In this document: positions 53,754 to 62,985 of the stretch, one piece after another
How the letters are laid out: each line of letters starts with the position of its first letter
How positions within the stretch are numbered: position 1 is the stretch's first letter
Assembly (NCBI GenBank): GCA_965219705.1
Contig: OZ244789.1
Location: 3,286,001-3,350,000 of the forward strand
Source: JAJECS01 sp965219705
GTDB lineage: Bacteria; Chloroflexota; UBA11872
Direction of reading: 5' to 3'
Length of the DNA: 64,000 nt
Notes under the pieces: model-generated
Databases searched by the model: none
What the model saw: the letters and a program-made list of their open reading frames with translations, nothing else
What the model was told of the DNA's origin: nothing
Made by a program: the position numbers and the translations under genes

Positions 53754-54209
53754 ATGAGCCTGCTCGACCGAATCTCCAACGACCTCACGTCCGCGCTGCG
53801 CGGCGGCGACCGGCCGCGTGTGCGCCTGCTGCGGACCATCCGTTCGGCCATCGCCTACGAGGCCAAGGACAAGGGCCAGGACGCCGACGACGACCTGGTG
53901 CGCGCCGTGCTCGCTCGCGAGACCCGACGGCGCGACGAAGCCATCAAGCTGTTTGAGTCTGGCGGACGCGCTGACAAGGCCGCCGACGAGCGCGCCGAGC
54001 TCGCCGTCATCGCCACCTACCTCCCGCCGGCGATCGATGCCGCAGCCATCGAGGCCGCCGCCCGCGCCGTCATCGACGACACCGGCGCCTCCGGGCCCGG
54101 CGACATTGGTCGAGTGATGGGACCGCTGATGGCCCGGCTGCGGACGCAGGGCACTGTCGACGGCAAGGCCGTGAGCGCGACGGTGCGTGCCTTGCTCTCC
54201 GGCTCGTGA
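53754..54209 (+). CDS. yqeY: GatB/YqeY domain protein
   Basis: A 151-residue helical protein of the YqeY family, related to the tail domain of GatB that grips tRNA. It has LLRTIRSAIAYEAKDKG, EAIKLFESGGRADKAADERAELAVIATYLP and GDIGRVMGPLMARL. Precise function is unknown; it is classically next to rpsU. Its TGA overlaps the ybeY GTG. Confidence 0.92.
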   Translation: MSLLDRISNDLTSALRGGDRPRVRLLRTIRSAIAYEAKDKGQDADDDLVRAVLARETRRRDEAIKLFESGGRADKAADERAELAVIATYLPPAIDAAAIEAAARAVIDDTGASGPGDIGRVMGPLMARLRTQGTVDGKAVSATVRALLSGS

Positions 54210-54676
54210 GCCAGGGGGCTTTGACGCTCGAGCTGGTCGACGCGCAGGCATTGCCGCAACCGATGCATGCGCTGGCGGTACGGGTCGCCGCCGCGGTGGC
54301 CGCCGCCGCCGGACTCCGGGGAACGGTCGCCCTGCGGATCTGCAGCGATGCGGATATGCAACAGCTCAACCGGCAGTTTCGCCACATCGACAAATCGACG
54401 GACGTGCTGGCCTTCCCACGAGGAGGCGCCACCGCTCCCCATTCCGACTCGGAGACGATCGGCGACGTGGCGCTCTCGTATGAGCGCGCGATCAGCCAGG
54501 GGATCGCGCATGGCCACGGCGCGGAGCGCGAGTTCGCCTATCTCATCACCCATTCCCTGCTCCATCTCGCAGGCTTCACCCACGACAAGGCGCCGGACCA
54601 CCGTCACATGCGACAGCTTGAGGAACGGATCCTGGCGTCCATTGGGCTGACGCGCAACCAGACGTCAGCGGCGTAG
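54206..54676 (+). CDS. ybeY: Endoribonuclease YbeY (rRNA maturation)
   Basis: A 156-residue zinc-dependent single-strand RNase for 16S 3'-end maturation and ribosome quality control. The metal site HSLLHLAGFTHD gives His-x3-His-x5-His. FRHIDKSTDVLAFP and IGDVALSYERA are family landmarks. GTG start overlaps yqeY by four bases. ispE follows after three bases. Confidence 0.93.
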   Translation: MSQGALTLELVDAQALPQPMHALAVRVAAAVAAAAGLRGTVALRICSDADMQQLNRQFRHIDKSTDVLAFPRGGATAPHSDSETIGDVALSYERAISQGIAHGHGAEREFAYLITHSLLHLAGFTHDKAPDHRHMRQLEERILASIGLTRNQTSAA

Positions 54677-54679
54677 GCG

Positions 54680-55534
54680 ATGCGCGGCGTCACGCGCGCG
54701 GCACCGGCCAAGATCAATCTCGGATTGCAAATCGTTGGCCGCCGGCCGGACGGATATCACGAGGTCGTCACGGTCCTACAGACGCTCGAGCTCGCGGACG
54801 TTATTAGCGTGCAAGCCGCTCCGACGGTGACGGGGCGACCGTCGCTGCCGGACCTGCCAGCCGAGGACGACCTGGCGCTGCGGGCGGCGCATCTACTGCG
54901 CCGGGCGTTGGGGGTTCAGACCGGCGCGCGCGTCAGCGTCCAGAAGCGCATTCCGGCAGCCGCCGGTCTCGGGGGCGGGAGCGCAGACGCCGCCGCGGTC
55001 TTGGCCGCGCTTAGCCGGCTTTGGGACGCCGGCGTGGATCACTCGCGACTGGAGCACGTCGCCGCCGAACTGGGCGCCGACGTGCCGTTCTTGGTACGCG
55101 GCGGCACGGCGCTCGCCACCGGACGCGGCGACGCGTTGTGCGATCTGCCGCAAGCCCCCATGCGGCACGTGCTTCTGGTGCGACCGAATATCGACTTGGC
55201 GACCGCCGATGTCTATGCGGGGCTGCGGCCGTCCGAATGGAGCGACGGTGAACAAACATTGGCCCTGGCCCAAGCGATCGCGGACGGCCGCCTGCCCGAG
55301 CACCTCTTGTGCAACGACCTCACGCCTGCCGCCACGCGGCTGACGCCGGTCATCGGCGAAGTCCTCAAGCTATTGCGCGCCGCGGACGCCCGTCCGGCGT
55401 TGATGGCCGGCAGCGGCGCTACCTGCTTCGGTCTGTTTACCGACAGGCAAGCAGCTGAGCGGACGTTCGAGCGCGTGCGCGCCAGCGGCCACTGGACCTG
55501 CCTCACGCGGTTTCGCGCGGCCGTTGACGCGTAG
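54680..55534 (+). CDS. ispE: 4-diphosphocytidyl-2-C-methyl-D-erythritol kinase
   Basis: A 284-residue GHMP kinase of the MEP isoprenoid pathway. It begins with APAKINLGLQIVGRRPDGYHEV and has the ATP loop PAAAGLGGGSADAAAVL and a C-terminal ARPALMAGSGATCFGLF. Its pathway supplies the polyprenyl carriers used by the WecA-like enzyme. It ends 58 bases before the tRNA gene. Confidence 0.95.
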   Translation: MRGVTRAAPAKINLGLQIVGRRPDGYHEVVTVLQTLELADVISVQAAPTVTGRPSLPDLPAEDDLALRAAHLLRRALGVQTGARVSVQKRIPAAAGLGGGSADAAAVLAALSRLWDAGVDHSRLEHVAAELGADVPFLVRGGTALATGRGDALCDLPQAPMRHVLLVRPNIDLATADVYAGLRPSEWSDGEQTLALAQAIADGRLPEHLLCNDLTPAATRLTPVIGEVLKLLRAADARPALMAGSGATCFGLFTDRQAAERTFERVRASGHWTCLTRFRAAVDA

Positions 55535-55592
55535 CAGACGCGGGATAGCATCCGTTGACCCGTTGCAGTCCGATCCCTACGCTGAACCTTGA

Positions 55593-55664
55593 TGGGGAGT
55601 AGCCAAGGGGTAAGGCAGCGGGTTTTGGATCCGCGATTCGGAGGTTCGAATCCTCCCTCCCCAG
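55593..55664 (+). tRNA. tRNA-Gln (anticodon TTG)
   Basis: A complete 72-base cloverleaf. The acceptor stem TGGGGAG pairs with CTCCCCA, with discriminator G. The anticodon stem GCGGG/TCCGC encloses the loop TTTTGGA with anticodon TTG, and the T arm is GGAGG-TTCGAAT-CCTCC. CCA is not encoded (CCG follows). It lies between ispE and glmU, only 13 bases from the glmU start. Confidence 0.96.
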
Positions 55665-55677
55665 CCGCGAGCCGCTC

Positions 55678-57009
55678 ATGACAAGTACAGCCGTGATCCT
55701 GGCCGCCGGGCGAGGTGTGCGCATGGCCGCCTCCGGCCCGAAAGTGCTGCGCCACGTCGCCGGCTGGCCGCTGGTGACGCATGTCGTGGCGACCGCGCGC
55801 GAGGCCGGCTGCGACCCGATCGTCGTCGTGGCTTCGCCTGAGGTCGACCTCCGCGATGCCGTGGGCGAGAACGTGCACATCGTCGAGCAGCCGCCGGACG
55901 ACTACGGCACAGCCGCGGCCGCGCAGGCGGCAGGGGTCTGGGGAAAACCCGGAACGGCCATCGTGATGTACGGCGACTCGCCGCTGCTCACGGCCCAGAC
56001 GGTGCGCGGTCTGACGGCGCTGCGCGACCAGCTCGACGCCGCGATCGTCGTGGGATGGACCCAAGCGCCCGAGCCAGGCGACTACGGCCGGGTGTTGATG
56101 ACCGACGACGGGTCGGTGCAAGCGATTGTCGAGGCGGCCGATGCCGACCCCACCACCCTCAACGTCACCGCGTGTAATTCGGGAGTGATGGCCTTCGACG
56201 CCGAGTGGCTTGGGACCGCTTTGCCCCGGGTGGCTCAAAGTCCAACGACAGGCGAACGCTACCTGACGGCCGTGATCGAGCTTGCCATCGCCGACGGCCG
56301 CCGGGCGGCCTCCCATCTGATCGCCGATGACGTTGAGACGATCGGCTGCGACGATCTCCTCCGCCTGGCGGCGGCAGAGCAGGCCATGCAGACGCGTCTG
56401 CGTGAGACGCTCATGGCGCAGGGCGTGCAAATGCGGGACCCGGCGACGACCTATCTGCACCGCGGCGTGACCATTGGCCCAGGCGCCGTGCTGCTCCCAG
56501 GAACGTTGCTCGAGGGCGCGACCGTTGTGGGGGAGGGATCCACTGTCGGCCCCAACGCCCGGCTCGTCGACGCCATCGTTGGCGCCGGCTGCACCATCGA
56601 GTCGTCGCGGGTGGCCGGCTCGGTCCTCGGCGACCGCGTCATGGTGGGTCCGTTCGCTCACGTGCGGGACGGCTGCGACATCGGGACCGGCAGCCACATC
56701 GGATCGCACACCGAGCTCAAAGCCGCAGAGATCGGAAGCGACGTGCACGTGCACCATTTCGGCTATCTTGGAGACGTGCAGATTGGCGATGGTGCAAACA
56801 TCGGCGCCGGCACGGTGACGTGCAATTTCGACGGTACGGACAAGCACCGCACCGTGATCGGCGCTCGGGCCTTCATTGGCAGCGACACCATGCTGATCGC
56901 GCCGGTGACGGTCGGCGAGGGGGCGCGAACCAGCGCCAGCGCCGTCGTCACGCGGGATGTCCCACCGGGCATGCTGGCGGTGGGCGTTCCGGCGCGAATC
57001 CGTCGCTAG
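55678..57009 (+). CDS. glmU: Bifunctional UDP-GlcNAc pyrophosphorylase/GlcN-1-P acetyltransferase
   Basis: A 443-residue enzyme for the last two steps to UDP-GlcNAc. The uridyltransferase half has LAAGRGVRM with Lys22 (GPKVL), DYGTAAAA and MYGDSPLL. The left-handed beta-helix from about residue 250 shows the I/V-G-x-x repeats, GPFAHVRDGCDIG, HHFGYLGD and GAGTVTCNFDG. The usual GTRM reads GVRM. Supplies substrate for cell-wall and WecA-type glycan assembly. Confidence 0.94.
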   Translation: MTSTAVILAAGRGVRMAASGPKVLRHVAGWPLVTHVVATAREAGCDPIVVVASPEVDLRDAVGENVHIVEQPPDDYGTAAAAQAAGVWGKPGTAIVMYGDSPLLTAQTVRGLTALRDQLDAAIVVGWTQAPEPGDYGRVLMTDDGSVQAIVEAADADPTTLNVTACNSGVMAFDAEWLGTALPRVAQSPTTGERYLTAVIELAIADGRRAASHLIADDVETIGCDDLLRLAAAEQAMQTRLRETLMAQGVQMRDPATTYLHRGVTIGPGAVLLPGTLLEGATVVGEGSTVGPNARLVDAIVGAGCTIESSRVAGSVLGDRVMVGPFAHVRDGCDIGTGSHIGSHTELKAAEIGSDVHVHHFGYLGDVQIGDGANIGAGTVTCNFDGTDKHRTVIGARAFIGSDTMLIAPVTVGEGARTSASAVVTRDVPPGMLAVGVPARIRR

Positions 57010-57030
57010 CGGAGTAGGTGGGAGGCCTCC

Positions 57031-57972
57031 GTGGACGGTGAGCTGAAGATTTTTTCCGGGGGTAGCAACCGGGACCTGGCCGCGCGTATCGCGCGGACGC
57101 TTGGACGCCCCCTGGGCGAAGCGACGGTCGGCCATTTTCCCGACGGCGAGTCGCACATCCAGATCCTGGAGAACGTGCGCGGCACCGACGCCTTCGTGGT
57201 GCAGTCAACCTGCGCGCCCGTGGACCGCAATCTCATGCAGCTCCTGATCATGATCGACGCGCTGCGACGGGCATCCGCCGGACGGGTCACGGCGCTGATC
57301 CCCTACTTCGGATATGCACGGCAAGAGAAGAAGTCGACCGGCCGCGAACCGATTACGGCCAAGCTCGTCGCCAATATCCTCGAAGCGGCGGGAGCCTCCC
57401 GCATTGTCACGCTTGACCTCCACGCCCCGGCGGTGCAGGGATTCTTCGACATTCCCGTCGATCATCTGTTGGCCGCGCCATTGCTGGCCGACGCCATCGA
57501 GCGCATGGGGCTCACGAAACCGGTCATCGTGTCACCCGATGCCGGCGGGGTGACCCGAGCCCACGACTTCAGTCAGCGTGTCAGCAGCGCTCCCCTGGCC
57601 GTCGTCTTCAAGAACCGCACCGCAGCGGATAGGATTGAGCACCTGCAAATCGTGGGAGACGTCGAAGGACGCGATGCCATCGTGGTCGATGACCAGGTCT
57701 CGACCGGCCACACGCTCATTGAGGCCAGCGAGGCCCTGCATAAACGCGGCGCGCGCAGCGTCTACGCTTGTGCGGTGCACCCGGTCTTCGCCGCTGACGC
57801 GCTCGAACGGTTGCAGAACGCGCCCCTCGAGCGGCTGTTCATCACCGACACGATCCCCATCGAGGACGGTCTCGTAGACGGCAAAATACAATTGGTTCAC
57901 ACGCACGACCTTTTTGGCGAGGCTGTCCGCCGGATTCACAACGACGAATCCGTCACGGCACTGTTCAAGTGA
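57031..57972 (+). CDS. prs: Ribose-phosphate pyrophosphokinase
   Basis: A 313-residue PRPP synthetase. It shows FPDGESHIQI, YFGYARQEKK (flexible loop), DLHAPAVQGFFDIPVDHL, SPDAGGVTRA and the PRPP-binding VVDDQVSTGHTL. GTG start at 57031 with GGGAGG upstream. The glmU-prs order is widespread. Confidence 0.96.
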   Translation: MDGELKIFSGGSNRDLAARIARTLGRPLGEATVGHFPDGESHIQILENVRGTDAFVVQSTCAPVDRNLMQLLIMIDALRRASAGRVTALIPYFGYARQEKKSTGREPITAKLVANILEAAGASRIVTLDLHAPAVQGFFDIPVDHLLAAPLLADAIERMGLTKPVIVSPDAGGVTRAHDFSQRVSSAPLAVVFKNRTAADRIEHLQIVGDVEGRDAIVVDDQVSTGHTLIEASEALHKRGARSVYACAVHPVFAADALERLQNAPLERLFITDTIPIEDGLVDGKIQLVHTHDLFGEAVRRIHNDESVTALFK

Positions 57973-58080
57973 GGGCCCGAATGCGGGAGATAGCAGGTGG
58001 GGCGCGCAGCCGCGGACCGCGCGCCGCCCGAGGGCGTACGCACCCGTCTGTGCGGCGTCTAAACGAGGAGCGGGTCCTTC

Positions 58081-59358
58081 TTGGATCCTGTTAGTTGGCT
58101 CGGTCTTGTCGGCATCTTCATTCTGACCGGATTCTCAGCGCTCGCCAGCGCAGGCGAGAGCGCGCTCAACGAAACCGCACGCACCTATTTGGAGCCACCT
58201 GCGCCCGACGCCCCCGGCTCGTTGCGGCGGCGCCATGAGCTTCTGACGAACCGATTTCGATTCTGGGTGGGTCAGCGACTCAGCGACACGGTCGCGATCC
58301 TCGTCTCGGCCACGCTCGCGGCTACGCTGATGGCCGACACGCTCATGACCGCCGTCCCAAGCCGCGCCGGAAGCGTGGCCATCGCCATCGGCGCGCTTGC
58401 CGTGCTCCACGCGGGGTTTGCCCGCATCTTGCCGCGCATCTTGGCGCAGCGATACCCGATGACGCTGACGGAACGTCTCTCGTTTGTCTCGTGGTTGATC
58501 TACGCGGCCTTCCTCCCGGCCACCCGCCTGCTCGAGAAGCTGTTGAGTCCGGCGGAGCAAGAAGCCTGGAAGGCGCCCGACCCGGAGGATGCCGCCGTCT
58601 TGAATGCCGTGGAGGCCGGCACGCGCGAAGGCACGATCGACGCCTACGACTCCCAGATGATCGCCAACGTCATTCGGCTGGGCGATCGCGTGGCGCGCCA
58701 CGTGATGACGCCGCGACCCGACATCGTGGCCGTGCCGCAAACGCAGCAGGTCCGGACAGCATTGGCGCTGGCCCACAAGCACGGGCTTTCGCGGCTTCCG
58801 GTCTACCGCGAGGACCTCGATTCCATCGCGGGCATCCTGCACGTGCGCGAGGGAAGCGCCGCGCTGCTCGACGGCCATCCGCCGCTGGATCTTTCATCCC
58901 TGCTCCGGCCGCCGCTGTTTGTGCCCGAATCGCAGCGTGTCGATCTGCTGTTGCGCGAGTTGCGGGCGCGGACCACGCATATGGCCATCGTGGTGAACGA
59001 ACACGGCGAAACCGTGGGGCTGGTGACGATCGAGGACCTCTTGGAAGAGATCGTGGGCGAGATCGAGGATGAGTTCGACTCGCCGGAGGTTCTCATCGAA
59101 CCCGCTGGCGCCGGGGTCGTCGAAGCGGACGCCGGCGTGCTTATCAGCGAGGTCAACGAGGCCCTGGGGCTCACCCTCGCCGCCGACGACGTCGACACCA
59201 TCGGCGGGCTCGTCTACAACACCATGGGGCTCGTCCCCAACGCTGGCGATTCCGTTGCCGTCGACGGCGCGGCGCTGGAGGTGCTCACCACGAACGCCAA
59301 CCGAATCATGCGCGTGCGGGTGCGCAAGATTGCCTCGGAGTCATCGCATGGAGGCTGA
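58081..59358 (+). CDS. CBS/DUF21-domain membrane protein, CorC/HlyC family (copy 1)
   Basis: A 425-residue protein. A DUF21 membrane region (about residues 5-160) is followed by two CBS domains (HVMTPRPDIVAVP to LVTIEDLLEEIVGEIEDEFD) and a CorC_HlyC C-terminal domain. The family includes Mg2+ or Co2+ export or resistance proteins; transport has not been shown for most. TTG start, with GAGGAG about 12 bases upstream. The DUF21 region is the most diverged of the three tandem copies. A GC-rich hairpin without T-run lies in the gap after prs. Confidence 0.88.
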   Translation: MDPVSWLGLVGIFILTGFSALASAGESALNETARTYLEPPAPDAPGSLRRRHELLTNRFRFWVGQRLSDTVAILVSATLAATLMADTLMTAVPSRAGSVAIAIGALAVLHAGFARILPRILAQRYPMTLTERLSFVSWLIYAAFLPATRLLEKLLSPAEQEAWKAPDPEDAAVLNAVEAGTREGTIDAYDSQMIANVIRLGDRVARHVMTPRPDIVAVPQTQQVRTALALAHKHGLSRLPVYREDLDSIAGILHVREGSAALLDGHPPLDLSSLLRPPLFVPESQRVDLLLRELRARTTHMAIVVNEHGETVGLVTIEDLLEEIVGEIEDEFDSPEVLIEPAGAGVVEADAGVLISEVNEALGLTLAADDVDTIGGLVYNTMGLVPNAGDSVAVDGAALEVLTTNANRIMRVRVRKIASESSHGG

Positions 59359-59497
59359 CCAGCCTCCCGATACGGCTCTCGCGGCGCCCGCCGCCGCTAG
59401 TCCTTGCCGGGGACGAAGGCTTCGCCGGCGCGGCCAGCCGCGCCGCCCTCGGTTCGCGTAGGGAAACGCCGCCATAGAAATCATCGTCGGGCTCGCG

Positions 59498-60781
59498 GTG
59501 TTCGTGGTGCTCATCGCCATCAACGCGCTCTTTGCCGGCGGCCAGTTCGCCTTGGTCGCCGTGGATCGCTACCGCATCGAAGACATGGTCAGCCGCGAGG
59601 TGCGCGGCGCACGCCCCGTGCTGCGGGCGCTGCGGACCCTGTCGTTCCAGCTTTCCGGCGCCCAGCTTGGGATCACCGTCAGCTCGCTGATCCTCGGCTG
59701 GGTGGTCGACGGCGCCCTGTCGCCAATGCTGCGACCGCTGCTGGGATGGGTGCCGGCAGGATCGATCGGCGCGGCAACCGCGGCGATCGCGCTCACCCTT
59801 GCGACGGCGCTGCAGATGATCTTCGGGGAACTGGCGCCGAAGAACCTCGCCATCGCGCGGCCGGCCCGCACCGCGATCATCTTCGTGCCGCCCGTCCTGC
59901 TGCTCAACACGCTGGCGCGCCCCCTCATCCGGTTCTTGAACGCCGCCGCCAACTGGTCCATGCAGCGCGTGGGGATCCAGCCGCGCGAAGAGCTGCCCGG
60001 CGTCGAGTCGCTGGAGGAGCTGCGGAGCACGCTGCGCTGGGCCGCGCTCGAGGGCGAGATCGAGGGGGTGGAGCACGCGCTGCTCGACCGTGCATTGGGC
60101 CTGCGCGACAGCGTCGCGCGCGATGTCCTTGTTCCTCGTTCGTCCGTCGTGTCGCTGGACGGCAACGCCACCTACGCGGACTTGATTGCGGCTTCCAAGG
60201 CCACCGGACACTCGCGCTTCCCCATCCAGGGTGCCAACGGCTCTGGGTTCATAGGCATCGCGCACGTGAAGGACACGCTGCGGGTTGCGCCGGACGATCG
60301 GGGACGGACAGTGATCGCGCCCAGCACCCAACCGCTCGTCGTGGTCCCGGCGTCTTCCGACCTGCGCAGCCTGCTCGTCGAACTGCAGGCACGCGGGCAG
60401 GCGATGGCCATCGTCCTCGACGAATTCGGCGACCAAGCCGGAATCGTCACGATCGAGGACATCGTCGAAGAGGTGCTGGGGACGATCGAGGACGAGTACG
60501 ACCCGCCATCCGTGCGCCTCGCTACGCCCACCGGAACCGGCGTCTACGAAGCCGACGGACGCATCCGGCAGGAAGAGCTGCTCGAAGCCACCGGCTTCGA
60601 CATGCCCGAGGGGCGCTACGAAACCTTGGCGGGGCTGTTGCTGGTGCGCTTCCAACGCGTGCCGCGCGTCGGCGAGCGAATCGAGATCGATGGGTGGCGC
60701 TGCCAAGTTCTCGAAATGGACGGGCCGCGCATCTCACGTGTCCTGATCACGTCCCCCGCACGCCTGCGAGACCTGGCATGA
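59498..60781 (+). CDS. CBS/DUF21-domain membrane protein, CorC/HlyC family (copy 2)
   Basis: From GTG at 59498, 427 residues: DUF21 domain (LSFQLSGAQLGITVSSLILGW, FGELAPKNLAIARP), CBS pair (DVLVPRSSVVSLD to IVTIEDIVEEVLGTIEDEYD) and CorC_HlyC domain. The GTG has no ribosome site and cuts the first membrane helix; in-frame codons upstream back to a TAG at 59459 read IEIIVGLA. AGGGA is correctly spaced before an ATA at 59474, so a rare ATA start is possible. It overlaps copy 3 by four bases. Confidence 0.88.
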   Translation: MFVVLIAINALFAGGQFALVAVDRYRIEDMVSREVRGARPVLRALRTLSFQLSGAQLGITVSSLILGWVVDGALSPMLRPLLGWVPAGSIGAATAAIALTLATALQMIFGELAPKNLAIARPARTAIIFVPPVLLLNTLARPLIRFLNAAANWSMQRVGIQPREELPGVESLEELRSTLRWAALEGEIEGVEHALLDRALGLRDSVARDVLVPRSSVVSLDGNATYADLIAASKATGHSRFPIQGANGSGFIGIAHVKDTLRVAPDDRGRTVIAPSTQPLVVVPASSDLRSLLVELQARGQAMAIVLDEFGDQAGIVTIEDIVEEVLGTIEDEYDPPSVRLATPTGTGVYEADGRIRQEELLEATGFDMPEGRYETLAGLLLVRFQRVPRVGERIEIDGWRCQVLEMDGPRISRVLITSPARLRDLA

Positions 60782-62100
60782 ACGTGGTGTTTCTCCTTGC
60801 GGCCATCGTGCTGCTGGGCGTGAACGCGTTCATGGTCGCCGCAGAGGTCGCCATAACCGCCGCCGCCGGACGGCGATCGGCCATCGAGGCCCACGCCGCG
60901 CTCGGCGGCTACCGCGCTCGCTTGGCCAGCACGTCGCTGCGTGAACTCGCTTTCATGCTCACCGGCGCGCAATTCGGGATCACCTTGGCCTCGCTGGGGC
61001 TTGGGTTCGTCGCCGAACCGGCCATCGCCGACCTCATCATCGCCGGAGTCGGCGACCACATCGACCTTCCCGAGATCGTGGTCCACGGCGTTGCCGCGGC
61101 GATCGCCCTGACCCTCGTCGTCTTCCTCCACATGGTGCTCGGCGAGATGGCGCCCAAGAACATCGCCATCGCCGAGCCCATCCGAACCATGTTGTGGGTC
61201 TCGGTGCCGTTCCGGGCCTACGCCAATGCCATTCGACCCGTGCTCTGGGCCCTCAACGGCATGGCCAATCTCGTGGTGCGCGCGTTAGGCGTAACCCCGC
61301 GCGAGGAGCTTCAGGCGCGATACACCGCCTCGCAGATCGCGGAGATGCTGACGGCGCTGCGGCGCATCGGGGCCATCGACGTGTCGGACTATCGGCTGGC
61401 CCAGGGCGCCATTGGGCTCGAGACGCGGAAAGCCCGCGACATCATGCTGCCGCGAACGTCGGTGGTTGCCATCCCCGCCACCGCGACCCTTCGCGAGGTC
61501 GAGGCCGTGGCCAGCGAAACCGGGCACTCGCGGATCCCGGTGCTCGGCAGCCACCCGGACGACTTCCGGGGCTTCATCCACGTCAAGGATTTGCTGGCGC
61601 GAACCGACGCGCCGTCTGTGTCGCAACTGCCGTCCGACATGATCCGCCCGCTGCCGGTGGCCCCTGAAACCGCCACGCTGGGCGCGCTGCTGCTCGACAT
61701 GCGGCGCCGGCGCAGCCACATGGTGCTCGCCATCGACGAGCACGGCAGCCCATCGGGTGTCGTCACGCTCGAGGACCTGCTCGAAGAGCTTGTGGGCGAA
61801 ATTGCCGATGAGTTCGATCGCCAGACACAGCAGCCATCGCAACAGCCGGGACGAGTGGTCGTCGCCGGAAGCCTGCGATCCGCTGACCTCGAGCAACAGA
61901 CCGGCCTTCAGCTCCCCGACGGTCCCTATTCCACGGTCGCCGGCTACGTGATCGAGCAGCTGGGGACCGTGCCCCGCGTGGGACAGACCGTGCAGCACGG
62001 CGGGTGGGAGTTGCGCGTCCGGCGCATGGAGGGTCCACGGGTGGCGGAGATCGAGCTCCTGCCTCCGGAAACGACCTCGAACGCCGGCGATCCCGAGTGA
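60778..62100 (+). CDS. CBS/DUF21-domain membrane protein, CorC/HlyC family (copy 3)
   Basis: A 440-residue protein starting with ATG inside the copy 2 stop. Its first helix MNVVFLLAAIVLLGVNAFMVAAEVAIT (split by length) and AQFGITLASLGLGFVAEP, LGEMAPKNIAIAEP are classic DUF21. The CBS pair (DIMLPRTSVVAIP to VVTLEDLLEELVGEIADEFD) and C-terminal domain follow. Copies 2 and 3 are closer to each other than to copy 1. They may form a heteromer. Confidence 0.9.
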   Translation: MNVVFLLAAIVLLGVNAFMVAAEVAITAAAGRRSAIEAHAALGGYRARLASTSLRELAFMLTGAQFGITLASLGLGFVAEPAIADLIIAGVGDHIDLPEIVVHGVAAAIALTLVVFLHMVLGEMAPKNIAIAEPIRTMLWVSVPFRAYANAIRPVLWALNGMANLVVRALGVTPREELQARYTASQIAEMLTALRRIGAIDVSDYRLAQGAIGLETRKARDIMLPRTSVVAIPATATLREVEAVASETGHSRIPVLGSHPDDFRGFIHVKDLLARTDAPSVSQLPSDMIRPLPVAPETATLGALLLDMRRRRSHMVLAIDEHGSPSGVVTLEDLLEELVGEIADEFDRQTQQPSQQPGRVVVAGSLRSADLEQQTGLQLPDGPYSTVAGYVIEQLGTVPRVGQTVQHGGWELRVRRMEGPRVAEIELLPPETTSNAGDPE

Positions 62101-62144
62101 CGCCGGTCGTTGCTCGGAGAACCGGAGCCGCTTAGGCTGAGGCC

Positions 62145-62927
62145 ATGCGGGAAATGGGACGGTCGCGAACCTATCGCGCCGAGGGCATCGTGCTCGGCCG
62201 GCGCGACCTGGGCGATGCCGACCGGATCGTCACACTCTTTACACGCGAGTTCGGACGCCGGCGGTTGGTCGCCCGCGGTTCACGACGGCCCGCCAGCCAT
62301 CTGGCGCCCAGCATCGAGCTGTTCAATCGCGTCCGCATCCTTGGCGTCGTGGGCTCGTCGCTCGACATTCTTTCGCAGGCCGAGGAGCTGGAATCCCATC
62401 CGCGCCTGCGGACCGACCTGGCGTCGTTTGCCGCCGCGGGATGGTCGGTAGAGTTGCTCAATGGTCTGAGCGAAGACAACGAGCCATCGATCGAAGCCTA
62501 CGACGCGCTCCTCACATTTCTTCGCGGGCTTGATCTCAGCACCGATCCGCCAGAGCTCTGGCTCGCGGCGCTGGCGCTGATATTTTTGCAGCTGCATGGC
62601 TACTTGCCTGAGCTTGGCCGGTGCACCGCTTGCGGACAGCCCGTGCAGCCCGACGATCATCGCTTCGCCAGCGCGGCGGGCGGGGTAGTCTGCCGGGCTG
62701 ACAGCCGTGAGCATGAGACCCGCCCGCTGAGCGTCTCGGGGCTCAAGGTGCTGCGATTTCTCGCGCGCGAGGGCTTTCACGCCGCTGGACGTCTGCGGGT
62801 GGATGCCGCCGTGCGCGCGGAGGTGCGCGACATCCTGCGGGCGTATTCCACGGTGATCCTCGAACGCGAGATCAAGTCCGCCCGCATGCTGTCGCCGGCG
62901 GCGCCAGGGAAACTGGCGGCACACTGA
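62145..62927 (+). CDS. recO: DNA repair protein RecO
   Basis: A 260-residue recombination mediator for the RecFOR pathway. The N-terminal OB fold starts RTYRAEGIVLGRRDLGDADRIVTLFTREFGR, a helical domain follows, and a zinc-binding segment has CTACGQP and later GGVVCRAD. It is 58 bases ahead of glyS, a frequent bacterial neighbour. Confidence 0.92.
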   Translation: MREMGRSRTYRAEGIVLGRRDLGDADRIVTLFTREFGRRRLVARGSRRPASHLAPSIELFNRVRILGVVGSSLDILSQAEELESHPRLRTDLASFAAAGWSVELLNGLSEDNEPSIEAYDALLTFLRGLDLSTDPPELWLAALALIFLQLHGYLPELGRCTACGQPVQPDDHRFASAAGGVVCRADSREHETRPLSVSGLKVLRFLAREGFHAAGRLRVDAAVRAEVRDILRAYSTVILEREIKSARMLSPAAPGKLAAH

Positions 62928-62985
62928 CCCGCCCGGCCCAAGGCCCGGCGGACAGCGGGCCGTCGCCCAATCGGAAGGACTGACT

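Noticed and set aside
58001..58025. A 7-base-pair GGCGCGC/GCGCGCC hairpin after prs as a terminator
   Set aside because: No T-run follows and the DNA is uniformly GC-rich, so such stems arise by chance.
59404..60777. In-frame extension upstream of the third CBS protein, giving an 898-codon ORF
   Set aside because: The extension is a shadow of copy 2 in another frame. The real protein starts at the ATG at 60778, overlapping the copy 2 stop.
62928..62985. T-box or other riboswitch ahead of glyS
   Set aside because: The gap is only 58 bases and lacks a T-box sequence or specifier stem.
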